NCBI GenBank assembly: GCA_032173965.1
Contig: CM063283.1
Location: 84,712,243 to 84,776,242 of the forward strand
DNA: 64,000 nt
DNA from: Sitta carolinensis
Lineage: Eukaryota; Chordata; Aves; Passeriformes; Sittidae
Direction of reading: 5' to 3'
The position numbers and the translations under genes were made by a program. Below, in pieces: positions 37,262-48,951 of the stretch. How positions within the stretch are numbered: the stretch's first letter is position 1; the number at the start of each line of letters is the position of its first letter. The notes under the pieces were generated by a model. It worked only from the letters and a program-made list of their open reading frames with translations, ran no database searches and was not told the DNA's origin.

Positions 37262-37480
37262 ACAGGATACACTGTTCCAGTCGAGGACAGCGAGTGTTTA
37301 TTTCACAGGCGCAGGCACGCTGGGCACAGCCCTGGCCGCAGCTCCGTCGGAGCAGGGCAGGATGGGGCTGGGCCACTGCCGGCGAGGGAAACTCGGGACT
37401 GGGGGAAGCCCCAGGGCAAGGCAGGACGAGAATGGGAGTAAAGGGCAGATTCCCAACCCTGTTGCATAGCGGTGAAATCG
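37262..37480 (-). other. CpG-rich block containing a minus-strand AATAAA
   Basis: GC- and CpG-rich relative to its surroundings. Read on the minus strand it ends with GCGCCTGTGAAATAAACACTCG (AATAAA at 37292-37287), which looks like the 3' end of an unidentified transcript. It could equally be an isolated CpG cluster. Confidence 0.4.
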
Positions 37481-38040
37481 TACAGGAGTTGAACTCTGCA
37501 CTTCAGCTGTCAATGAGCTGTGCCTGACTGAATGAAAGGGGTACACAAAGCATGAAGCTGTCTTCCACTGATACTATTTCAGCCAGGTGTTTTAACACTA
37601 AGTACAGCTTTAACTGGGCTTTGTTTTCCCTGCCTTTAATTACGAGCGAGTTTTCTGAGCTCCAGTGTTTTGGCCTGATGAAACAATGACAACTGCAGCT
37701 CTTAACGAGTCAGTTTGTTAAAAGAGGGATTGAAAATAACCCGGCTTCTACTGTATGGCTGGTGCAACTGGAAGAGCATTCACCTTGTGGTAAACAGATT
37801 CTGCTTCAAAACCGAGTCTTTTGCCCAGTATCTGGTTTTGTCTAATGCCACTCACTGATGGACTCCATGTTCAGATGGCACTTCAGTCACATACATCCTA
37901 AAGCAGCCTTCGAGATGACTGGATCAGCACATTCTTCAGCAGCCCTCTGAACACAACTTCTAACCATGCTTGCTGCTACGAGTGTGCTGCTTCATGCTGT
38001 GTAATTCAGCAGCAAGCAGGGCATAACCTTTATAATGTGG

Positions 38041-38074
38041 GTGTGTATATATATATATATATATAAATATATAA
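38041..38074 (+). repeat. (TA)n microsatellite
   Basis: GTGTGTATATATATATATAT-type repeat, intergenic. Confidence 0.9.
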
Positions 38075-39749
38075 AACAGGAGGACAGTCCTAAACAAAAG
38101 GGAGTTTTTGGGGGGTTTTTTTGAGCAGAATTGTGCAAAGGTAGCTGCTCAGATCCAGGGATATCAGTTGGATCAGCTGATCTTAAACAGCAGATTACAT
38201 TGTACCAAGAGAAGTGCAGAATGCAGAAGGAAGTGTCAATACAGATTTTATGTCCACTTTCTAAGAAAATCCCCTTGAGGTGTTTCTGTCTAGCTGGGAT
38301 CTCAAACAGTAGTCCTCCAGAAAGGACCCTGTATCTGAAAACTGAAAATCTGAAAATTCACACTCTATTTGCCAATTGTGAAGCAAATGTTTGAATCAGT
38401 GTCATTAGCACTGGATAAAGTGGGATCTTCAGGAGGTACACTCACTCCCCTGAAGTTTTTACCAGATAACACTCAAATAGTCCTTGAGTGGCAGCAGGAA
38501 GTGAGTGGGATGTTCTCACACGCCAGTAACAAGCTTCACATGGGAACTCTCTTGCAGGCTGTGAAAAATCGCAGCTCAATTACTTGCCCTAAACAAGCCA
38601 GAGCATCTGGAGTGTAGCATCCATAAGAGAGAAAAAAAGCTATCGGATGGGGGTTGGGGCTGGGCAGAGAGATCATTACATAGATACAGGACGACCATTG
38701 TATAGTTAAGGGACTAATAAAATATTGCCAAAAGAAAAGAGAAAACCAAACAACACAAAGACAACCCCAAACCAAGCCCTATTCGCTATTCTGGAAAGTT
38801 ACCTGAGTGTTTTCAGTATGAGTCCATAGCAGGATGAATTCATCTGTGTTTCAGCTTAGTTACTTAGTTATCTTGCTGGGAAACAGCAGTACCAGGAAAG
38901 CAGCACCTGGAGAAGCTTCTGCCTCATCCAGTATCAATTCCTGGCCCACTCCAGAGTTACTGTCAGGGAAGACACTGCTCACCAGAGAGGGGACATTAAC
39001 CTGATTTATGGCAATGTGGAACACAACAGAAACCAGTGAGGATGGCCCACTGCCTGTCAAGAGGGAAATATGCAGAAACTGGAATCAGAGGAGAGACTGA
39101 AACGCTCCTTCAGTGGCTATTGTTATCTTCCTGGAAGGGGAAGGACTTTTAGCCCCTTTGGCTTTCCATTGCTCACCTTCCTGCTCTAGCCTGTCCTTAT
39201 CAGTCCTTTAATGACCAGCAAAATCCTGCCAACACTGAAGAGTCTGACAACAAAGAAGGAAGCAAGTCCATAAAAACTACACAACATTCTTAATTAAATG
39301 GGTATGACTCAGCTTACAGCTCACAGGGGAATTCCTGATGTGCTACAATTCTTTTGGGACAACAGTAATTTTAAGGAATATTCATTTATGTCTTATCCCA
39401 AACCAGAAATTTATTCCTTTATTATGAGTTTATTATGAGCTTCTGATGCAGGTCTAGCTGCCAAATGTAGCCCACATTTGCCCACCTGCCAAATTCCATT
39501 CTGTGGCTAAAGACTGGATCTCCAGTTCAAGGTAGGGGTGGGGTAAAAATCAACAGATCTTAAGAACACGTCTATAGTATCTTAACTCCTCAGTTACACT
39601 GTGCAAGGGCCATGTTTAGAAAATATTATATTAATGTTTGAAATAAAAGTGAGGCACACCAGGAATAAAAATAGTTCAACTGAATTTAGCAAGTTAGTGA
39701 GAAATTCAGATTTCATGTGCATGTGAAGAAGGGAGGGTAGGAAAAAAAA

Positions 39750-39968
39750 GAGGTTTAGATTAGCTATTAGAAAAAAGTTCCCAAAGAGTCGTCAAGTGTT
39801 AGAACAGGCTGCTCAGGGGACTGGTGGAGTCACCATCCTTGGAGGTATTTAAAATATGTGTTGCACTTGGGGACATAGTTTAATGATGGACTTGGCAGTG
39901 TTAGGTCAACAGCTGGACCTGATGATGTGACAGGTCTTTTCCAACCTAAATGGTTCTATAGTTCTGTT
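39750..39968 (+). repeat. CR1 LINE 3' end
   Basis: Contains AACAGGCTGCTCAGGGGACT, GGTGGAGTCACCATCCTTGG, GACTTGGCAGTGTTAGGTCA and CAGGTCTTTTCCAACCTAAA in CR1 order, ending in TTCTATAGTTCTGT. Includes the last part of the ORF2-proximal region. Confidence 0.93.
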
Positions 39969-40149
39969 TCTGTTAAAGATGGTCCTTTCTTTGAAGCAGC
40001 TGAACTCAACATTTTAAAGAAATACTCCAAATGGAAAACTCATCATAGCTCAAACAGAAAGCAAACGTCCATGCTATGACTATCAGCACACGGAATATCC
40101 CATGGTTATGCAGAAATTAATTTCAGATGTGAAAATGTGGGAGCTGGGC

Positions 40150-40215
40150 ACTTGCTGTGAGTTGAACCCGCAGTTCCAGGTATATGGAATGAGAATCAGG
40201 TGCACTGTGAGCTGA
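40150..40215 (-). repeat. Possible degenerate tRNA-derived element
   Basis: On the minus strand AGTCAGCTCACAGTGCACC resembles a pol III A box and GCGGGTTCAACTC resembles a B box about 35 nt later. No acceptor stem can be closed, so it is not a functional tRNA; it may be an old SINE head. Confidence 0.35.
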
Positions 40216-40417
40216 CTTAGTACCCTTGCATTGATCAACTGCATGCAAAAATCCATATGGTGCAGTTATTAGAACAATAAAAACTGAATATTGCTCAAGT
40301 CAGCAGGTTCAGCCCCTGACAACTTTAGAAAATGGCCGGTATTTGTCCTGACTTTGTAATTTAATGGAGCCTCCTTGTGAAAAGACTCATTTGGTCTACA
40401 CAGAAATGATAACTCAC

Positions 40418-40638
40418 GGGGGGAAAAAGGCTTTTAGGAATGCTGATTGAATCTGCACACTGGAAAACACTTCCACATACTCAATAAATTTGAGTACTGC
40501 CGTTTCCTCCCTTTGCAGAGTGAAGCACGAGAGTTCCACTATTGGATCAACAGCCCCACTCTGTGGCTGCAAAGAGAAATCTGGACACCACAGCGGTGCC
40601 AGTGGCTTTAGGACTTCCTCTAAGGCTTTTCCTGACAC
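40418..40638 (-). other. Unassigned coding-like segment with splice-like borders
   Basis: Minus strand: acceptor-like TTTTTTTTCTCAAG, 221 nt open in one frame (VSGKALEEVLKPLAPLWC..., then VELSCFTLQREETAVLKFIE...), and donor-like GTGAGT. Not recognised as any family. An open stretch of this size can arise by chance, and no neighbouring segment continues it in phase, so it is not called a gene. Confidence 0.25.
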
Positions 40639-43263
40639 CTTGAGAAAAAAACATTTCAGCTTTAGTAGTAGCATTTTGCTTTAATTAGTTGTGCATTAGG
40701 AAAATTAACACTCCTTTCCCCAGTGCCAGGCTACACAGCTACCATTCCTCAAGGGTCATGCCACGAGTCCTAAAGCAAGAGGAACTGGAAAGTCCTTGCA
40801 GTTCAGTAGGGAAAGTCCACAAACCAGGGCAAAAACCAGTCACACCAGGCTTTTACTTCTCTTCAAGCATAGTACCACAGATGCCAAACAAGCCTAATGC
40901 AATCAAACTATGCATTTCCTCTTATTTATTCTGATATTTCTTTCATCAAACTATCCAAAAGTAACAACTTTCTTTCCTCTTCTACATAGGTGTGTGTTCA
41001 GTATCTCTTTTTCTATTTCTGTTCACCACACAAAATTATTTCCCCACCTTTTCAGTAACAGTATTCACCAGCTTTTATTCTCTAAATTACTATCACTCTT
41101 CATTTAAAATATGAAAACAAGAACAATGATCATATTGCTGCCTATCTATGTCCATAGCCTGACAGTAGTCAGGAATGTATCAATAAAATAAAACCAAAAC
41201 AGCTACAGTTTGTCAATGAATTTATCTTTCTGGTTAACTACTTGCACCATAGAGACAAACTCAGAAGTTAGTTCAAGTATTCTATGCACAATCTGCATAA
41301 ACATCATAATCCTCATCTTCTGAGGACTCAAATGATGAGAGCCCAAGAAGAAATAAAGAAGTGAATACTCAGAGAAGAGGAAGTAGAAAAAGTGATGCAA
41401 TGGAAAACACCATAATGGCGCTAAATAAATCAACTCAGAGCTAGCACTTCTGACAAATGCACTTCCAAAAATGCAAATAATTTAAAAAAAAAATTGTGGA
41501 AATCCCATGCTATGTTTACTCTGCCCTTCCACAGAAAAGAAAGGTAGAAGCCACTGTCAAGGCAGGACATGAGATAGGGATAAATTTTCCTATCAAAAAG
41601 TACAGATATTCTGAGGTTTCTAATTTAGGTTGGTAAGTCTCGAACCTATTTGGTTGCTGAATCTTACCAATTAACTGCCTGTTTAATGAAGTAATTCTCA
41701 CTTCTGTGCATATCCAAACAGCACCCAGAAAATTAGTTTCTCTGGCCCCTGGGTAGCATAACAGCACTTGCTCATGAAATGCAAGCCCCACTGCAAGAAT
41801 CATGTTCATGGAAGAAACGTTTGGGCCACAGAATTACAAACAAGAGACTGCTTCTTGCCTTCACCCCAAACTGTGAAAAGCAGGTAGCTAACCAAGGATA
41901 AATTCACCCCAAGAAACGTTTTGTCCCTGGAAATGCCCCGTGGCACTCATGCTGCCTGCCTCACTGACAATCCCCCCTGGAAAAATGAGAAGTCATTTTC
42001 CCATCTCCCCGCTCAACAAAATTTCCCACTGAGTTCTCACAACTTAAATCAGCAACACTTCACTGCCTTACTGAAAAAAAACACCTGGTGCTTTTGGAGC
42101 TGCTTTCTAAGGATGACTGAGGGAGAGAGAGAGAAGCAAAGAACAGAAAAAGGAGATCTCAAGTTTCCAGCATCCCGTGCAACAGCTGGTGCAGTGAAGC
42201 TGCAACAAGGATTTGGAGGGGGAGGACAGTGCCTCCCTGATGGATTCCTGAGGACTGCAAAGCATCAGAGAGCGGGCAACAGGCAGCTCACGAGGACCTT
42301 GTCCACAAGCCATGGTTCTCAACCAGATGTGACAAATGTGGCTGGGGTAAGGCTGTGGCTGTGCCAGCAAGGCCATAGGTACAAACCCCTCTCTCTATTC
42401 CCAGAACTGGGCAGTGGGAGAGGGAAGCCCAGGCTTAGATGAATCTCACTGAGAAACTTCTCATTAAAAATTCCCAATATAGAAAGCCTCAGGAAGCTCA
42501 TCAGGCAACAAGACATCTACAAGCTGGGCAAGCTAGAGGTTGCAAGTGTCCTTTGTAGATTTAGTCAAAGTGGTTCTTGCAAAGCTTTGCTGATGGCAGC
42601 AGTGGAGCCAGAATCTGGATTGTGCAGCTCACTGCAGATCCAGCCACACTGCCAAGGATGAAAGGTGGATTTTGTGACTCAGCCCATGGTACCACTCAGG
42701 ACCAATCTCGACACACATACTAAACACAAACATTGCCCATTTTCTCAGTAAATAAGTACTCTACTAGCTGATATTTCTTCGTAAGTTTTTTTCTAGTCCC
42801 TGCCATCAGCCATGTCACAAAGATGTTCCGAAGTTATCCACTTCCAGAGACTAAACCCACATAGCTATTGTAAAGCCATATTTTCCACACAGAAAGTTCA
42901 CTTTTATTTTTAAGAACTAGAAGTTTCATGACAGAATTCTAACTCTAACAAGGAACTGTGAAAAGTCAAAGAGACTCCTCTTGAGCCATTTGCCTACAGA
43001 CCTTGAAGCTGTGGATAGGGCCACAGCATTTCATGGGAACACCCACTCGAACACCCACTCTCTCACACTTGAAACTAAAGCTGATTGAAAATATAAGGTT
43101 GTGTGCTGTGAAAGAAAGTCCTGACACACTCATGGGAAATTTGGTCAAAGCACAACGTGAAGAACATGGAATGAAGCAGCATGATTACAGGAACAAAATG
43201 TGGCAGGAATACCCCCAAAATACCCCCAAATTAGAGAGTTCTGCTGTCAGATAAAAAAGAAGG

Positions 43264-43291
43264 AAAAAAAAAAAAAAAAAAAAAAAAAAAA
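43264..43291 (+). repeat. Poly-A tract (28 bp)
   Basis: Uninterrupted A run, intergenic, with no element body recognised upstream. Confidence 0.95.
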
Positions 43292-44234
43292 GAAAATCAG
43301 AAGGATGATATCTTATTGTAGCTAACAAAGGCTATTCCAGACCTGACAGATGTCTCTCAAGCACCTAGGCAGGTTCACCTCATGTTTGTTACAAACCTAA
43401 AGCATGAAGGGCATTTTATCAACATTTTCAGAGCATTTCTATAGCAGCAGGTAGTCTCAATGATTTCAATGCTTGGTTCCAGTGCCATCATCTGCCTGAT
43501 ACCAACATCATTGGGTGGCAATTCAATCAACATCTTCAAATACCTAAAAAAAGGTGAGTTGTTTCAATATTGCATTTCAGAACTTCTCAAGTCTGTACTG
43601 TATGCTAGCAGCAGCATTTTGAGACATGGCTACAATTTAAGCAATTTGTAGACAAATACTAAGAGAACTTAAAAGCTATCTTGCCTTCTTGTAAACATGT
43701 TTTACTGCTCTTATATTAGGAACTCCAAAGATCAACTTGCTTCTATTTCAAAATGAAAATTTTAGGTGCCACCAATATGCTAAGCCAATGGAAAATTAAA
43801 AGATAACCAGCCACCAGAGTAAGATCCTTAGGATGTTTCACTTAAGAGCAGGATCTAACAAACACTATAACAGGATTCTCAATCCTGCCAGATTAAATGA
43901 TACCACATTCCCAGATCATTTTCACAAGAGATGTTGCACAGTGGGGATGTCTGTGCTGCCAAGCAGCCCTTGCCCATGAGGAGTGATGTTTGAGGAGACA
44001 TGTGTGAGCTGTGCACCACCAGGCCAGCCTTGCTTCCACAATAGCCTCCTTCCCTCCCTCCCTTCCACCACTCTCTGCCCAGAGGAAGGCAGTGACCACA
44101 GCTGTGAGACCACTCTGGCTGGCCAGGACACCCAGTGCAGGTTGGAATATGCAGGTGGCTGTGGATGGAAGAGGGCCAGTGGAACCCTGGCTGGGTCATG
44201 GTGCTCCCAAGCCTCCCCCATGTGTGTGTCACAC

Positions 44235-44381
44235 ACAGGATCACAGAGTATGGGCAGAAGGACCCACCTGGACCATCGAGTCCAACCCGTAAGTGAATGG
44301 CCCATAAGGGATCAAACCCCCAACCTCAGTGTTATCAACACCACACTCCCAGCAGTTTCCTGTGGTGAGCAGGGTTGGGCC
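44235..44381 (-). mobile_element. tRNA-Ile-derived SINE with CR1 tail (TguSINE-like)
   Basis: Read on the minus strand, a head from about 44381 continues with GAGTGTGGTGTTGATAACAC, then GGGGGTTTGATCCC and ATGGGCCA, closely matching the anticodon-loop, T-arm and acceptor region of tRNA-Ile(AAT). It is followed directly by a CR1-type tail (GGGTTGGACTCGATGGTCC, GTGGGTCCTTCTGCC, ACTCTGTGATCCTGTG). A tRNA-Ile head on a CR1 tail is the design reported for passerine SINEs, mobilised in trans by CR1. The B box is intact; the A-box region is degraded. Confidence 0.82.
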
Positions 44382-45367
44382 ATTCCTGGTATCCAGGCTG
44401 AAAGGTCCTGGGTGACCCCTGTGTCCATGTCAGTCACTCATTACTTACCCTTTTCTTGCTTACCCCTCTTCAAATCACATTGTGAATAAATGGATAAACT
44501 GCATCCATTCCAAATTGTGAGGGGCAGAATATTTCAAGAATTGGGAGAGAAAGTTTGCCTGACACTTAAAGCAATGTGAGAAAAAGAGGTTGCTCTTATA
44601 TTTTCCCCTTCATTGCCTCAAAGTTGTGAAGAGCTATTTTAAACAAACCCACATGTAGTCAGCAACAATATATAGATCCAAAGTTTCTAAGATACAAGTC
44701 TTAAGATATATTTAGGAATTCACAAACTTAAAAACATTGAAAAAGCTCACCCTTGGTCACCAAAATTACATACTGTTTCTTCTGATGAGGAATCTTTCAC
44801 TAGTTTAAATAAGTGGTTTGCTATTTTTTGTTGTATCCTTCTTGGTTATCTATTCTCTTGTGCATTTTTTGTATTTTATCTATGAATATTTCCTCTCTTT
44901 TGTCACAGTACACATTTCAGACTTGAAGTACATTTGTGGCATCAGGTAACCCCTTCTGAAGTGCTGTCAGTGCCCATACACAGATGCCTGTACCAGCACT
45001 TCAAGCCCTGCCAGAAGGGCAGCAAAAGTCATGGAAAAGAGATGGAGTTCTGCTCCACGGCAAAGCATGAGGTCCTTACTGCTCCCAGCAGTTCCCCATG
45101 GGATCATTTATGGCCCACAGGTGAAGTGCCCTTCACACAGCCACAGGTGCACGGGGAACCCAGACTCATGGTCACTGGGGACTCCAAATGGAGCAGTCTT
45201 TACAGAGACACATTCACCAGTTTCAAACACAAGACACTTCCTGGTAGCTCAGAATGCCTTTTAAAGATGTCAGATTTTCAACCATTTTTAAACACCCCAC
45301 CTTTTAAAATTAAGAGTAATACTGGTATATACTTTTTTAAGACCAATTACAATTTTTGAAATATATA

Positions 45368-45368
45368 T

Positions 45369-45423
<55 letters not shown>

Positions 45424-45432
45424 GTATGTATG
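45368..45432 (+). repeat. (TATATG)n hexamer microsatellite
   Basis: About ten TATATG/TATG units; the 3' end shifts to a TATG tetramer. Confidence 0.95.
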
Positions 45433-46235
45433 TTGATGCATTTTGCATTTACAGTTCAGGAATTCATACCTGTCAAGTGTCTTCTCTTTCTGCATTTTGA
45501 ATGAAAGCAGTGTGAGTATCTTCTACTGTTTTTCTTGTTATACAACTAAAAAAACTAATTCACTGAGCTCCACCAATACTCCCCAGCCCTCTTTCACACA
45601 AAGAAAATTCTATTTGGCAGTTCTCAAACTCTCAGTGGAAACAGAATTATATTTTTGTGTTCTGTTCTTCATATTTTATAGAAATCATAATGCTCTGAAT
45701 GATTGTCTGTTACACTATTATATAAATTTTATTTAATTTGAAATAAAAATGACAATCAACAAGGACAACCTGTCCTTGATGAAAAGCAGCCCAACTGCTA
45801 AAGCTGCTGGAGGGATGAGTTGGCTCAATAGGAAGCAGCAGCAGCAAAGAAAAAATTCTGTGAATGGAAGGAAAAGTGAAAGAAGAGGACAAAGCTCAGG
45901 AAGCTCTTACAGAATATTCACTGAGAAAGCAGATAAAATTAAGGAAGAAAAACTCATATCACTTCTTTATTTAACTGCTGATGCACAGTGTGAGGCATGT
46001 GGGACAAGCTGGTGCCTCACTTAACTACAGGAAATTGGTAGCAGCTGTTCTTTAGCAGGGGTTCAAGTAACTACTTCCTGACTTGCACATCTGTGTAAAA
46101 TGTCTCCCTACACAACTGGGCTTTATATGCTCTCCAAGAGATAAAAGTGTATCAAGTCAAGAAGCCTGAAAGAGTTTATTTTCACTTACCACGAACACAT
46201 TAAAAGTAAGCCACCACTGGTATTCTTGTCAGTTC

Positions 46236-46241
46236 TTTATT
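46236..46241 (-). promoter_or_regulatory. INPP4A: Candidate distal polyadenylation signal of INPP4A
   Basis: AATAAA on the minus strand in the context CCAATAAAGAACTG, 2.7 kb past the alpha stop and with no nearer coding sequence. Confidence 0.55.
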
Positions 46242-46604
46242 GGTTTTCATCCTAAAGACTAGCACATTTACAGCATACATGGACTGGATGAACTAGAATA
46301 TATAAAACAGTAGCCATATGTTTATGATATATTAATACTGCCCAAACCAAATAAATAAAAATATTTCAATGCACAAAGCTTGGCAAATACAGTCGTGTTG
46401 GGACAAAACCGTGTTATATTATACAATAATTTTACACGTATAAATGAAAAAAAGGCAACTGTGCTGTAGGTACTTTCACAGAACATACACAGAACATACT
46501 TGGCAACAGTTTTCTTTTACCTTTGTATGTTTTATAATTTAAAAAACGTATACTCAGAAAAGGAACATTAGACAGAACTTCACTTTACAGTAATCCTTAG
46601 ATTC

Positions 46605-46785
46605 GCCTCTCCTGTGCAGCAGAAAAGCTCCCCTCCCTCCCCCTTGCGAGGTGCCGCGAGGATTTCAGTCCCGGTTTCCCTGGAGGAGCCGCCGGAGCCC
46701 GCGCTGTCCCCGCGGAGCCGTGTCCGGGACGCGCCACGGGGACACCGCGCTGGCAGCTCGGCGCCAGGCTGAATCCAGCAACCTT
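46605..46785. other. CpG-dense block in the INPP4A 3' UTR
   Basis: Around 20 CpG dinucleotides in about 180 bp (for example GTGCCGCGAGG, GAGCCGCCGGAGCCCGCG, GACGCGCCACGG), inside AT-rich flanks. No coding frame or core promoter was recognised. Confidence 0.6.
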
Positions 46786-48951
46786 TTCAGATTACATTGC
46801 TATACAAAATAAATAAAGGATTGCTAAGCTCTACAGCAGGTCTAGTGATTGCTGGCCACCATCTAAGAGAGTGGCGCTGCGAATTGTTACAAGAGATATT
46901 TGTTACTTCCTTCTGAAGCTGAACATTGAAAGATTTTTTTACGTAACGATACGGGACTTAAAATTAACCAGGTTTGAAATAGACAAAATAAAATTATCAA
47001 CTCATAAAAACTAAGGGACATAAAGAGCATAGTTTATACAAAAATAAAGTAGCATTTAATAATGGGCCAGGGACTGAAGCCTGAGCAGAACTAATTGAGT
47101 AACATGTCTAAAGAGATCCCATTGAAAATTTTTTCATCATATATTTGTTTACTTGTTAGCAAAAAATAAAACAAAATTAACACTTATTAATTGGCAAACA
47201 GGGTTTGTAACTTTTCCAAGGGTCTTTTCTACTGTAGATGATTTGTTCAGACCTGGGGTAGGTACTACAACACATTGCTTTTGCACAGAATTCCATGTTT
47301 TGTTATCCTAAAGAGTCTGAAATAATGGTAACAGCCTGGTTCAGCACAACTCTCTGACCTGGCTTTGTGACATGCTGCTCAGTGTTAAACTGCAAAAAGC
47401 AAAATGCAAAAACTGCTGGACCTGTAACCCCCAGACCTACATGGGAGCAGAATGAACATGGCTGATTGATAGCAGTGACAGCACAGACAAACATCAGTGA
47501 GAGGGAGAAAGCAATCAGAAAACAGCCATATACTTACCTGGCTGTTGCTACTCCCACAAGAATAAATGGGCAGATTTTTTCTATTCTGAAACTTAGATCC
47601 TTAGAAACCAAGAAGGAAAGGACAGTGTGCTGAATGAAGCTAGCTAGAGATTACCGAATCCTGTTAAAATTTGAAAATGAATGTTTAGCTGCTTTTAAAA
47701 ATGCTATCTTAACTTCGAAGGCATCTTTGGGAGATTATTTCTGAGGAGATCTGTTGAACATGTTTTATCAAATACTATCCAACTGACCATCTTTGTCATA
47801 AGCTAGAACCCACCTGTGGTTCTCAGGCACAAGCAGCAGCACTGAGCAGTTCCTCTCTATCAACACAGGGCATTGCTACCTTCCTCAGAAATACCCTGAC
47901 ACCGGTCACACTCACACCCACCAGGATTCTCAACAGGTCAAATGCAAAGTTAAACAGAAACCAGTTTTGATTTTGGAGCAAGGGGGATGCAATGGGCACT
48001 TTGAGCATTTTTTAAAGACATACAAAACCGATACAGAAAAATTGTATGCTGACCAAATAGTGTAACGCCCAGAGATGCTAATGCTTACAATCCAGAAGTG
48101 ATATAAAAAACCCATGGGTAAAAATGTGTTAATTAATGTACAACACCATGGAATATACTGAACATATCAATTGCAACATCAGCAATTTGCTTGTTGCACC
48201 TGCCTTGGAATTGGGAAGGGCATGGGAAACTGTTTGCTGGCATTAATAGCTAAGCATCATGATGTTTCTGAAATACTTTTTAAAATAAGTTGTGTGCCCA
48301 AGGTCTTACCTGCCAAAGATGACAGGAATTTGCTTTATTTGAACAGAATTATAAACCAGACCTCACATGTCTGGCCTTTTAATATTGTTAATTTCATACA
48401 GGAAGGTGGCATCCTATATACAGTAAAACAATTCTTTCTCCTGGCTCTTATTGTGCTAATTTTTTTTTTTTAATTAAACCCCCTTTTATTGATTGTAACA
48501 ATGTGTTCTACAGTTACTAAACTGTCTAGGATCCTTTTATTTACAACTTTAGAGTTTTACTCTCAGTTTTAAAAAGTTTAGGAAAAGCTCAATCTCAAAT
48601 CAACTCAGTATAAAAAGATGTTATGGAAACAGCTGCCTAAATGCCTTTCCTAGAGTCCTTGCCCATCCAGGAGGTACCTAGCTACTTGCATATAGGTAAT
48701 TATTAAGTAGCACAATATCTGCTCATCTTACATACACTGAAGGCTACTGAAACGGGCAGAGTCATCACGCTATTCTCAAGCTAAGGTGTCAGAATAATTG
48801 TTACTATAGATTCCAATTCGGTAACATGCTCTGTATGACCTAGCGAAACGTACAAAAAGGTTATTTATCTCTTCTGGATGACGAAATCATGTGTTAATCT
48901 AGAGTGTATCCACATGTTTTAATGGAACGGCAATTAAAGGACATAGTATGC

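Larger units (their letters stand above)
34841..46215. other. Intergenic interval between the 3' ends of TMEM131 and INPP4A
   Basis: About 11.4 kb. Contents recognised: a CpG-rich block with a minus-strand AATAAA (37262-37480), a dinucleotide repeat (38041), a CR1 (39750), a tRNA-like element (40150), a poly-A tract (43264), a tRNA-Ile/CR1 SINE (44235) and a hexamer microsatellite (45368). Several minus-strand segments have splice-like borders and coding-like frames (for example 40418-40638), but their phases do not chain into a gene and none was recognised. Confidence 0.6.
46216..48951 (-). other. INPP4A: INPP4A alpha-form 3' UTR
   Basis: AT-rich sequence between the TAA at 48952 and a minus-strand AATAAA at 46241-46236. 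Contains a proximal AATAAA at 48490-48485, so shorter 3' ends are possible, and a sharply CpG-rich island-like block at 46605-46785. The extent is inferred from signals only. Confidence 0.6.

Noticed and set aside
44235..44381. A functional tRNA-Ile gene
   Set aside because: The D arm and 5' acceptor strand are degraded and a CR1 tail is attached, so it is a SINE and not a tRNA gene.
46181..46190. Consensus donor (GTG/GTAAGT on the minus strand) just past the presumed INPP4A polyadenylation signal
   Set aside because: No coding exon ends there and no acceptor partner could be matched; probably chance, although a spliced 3' UTR is not excluded.
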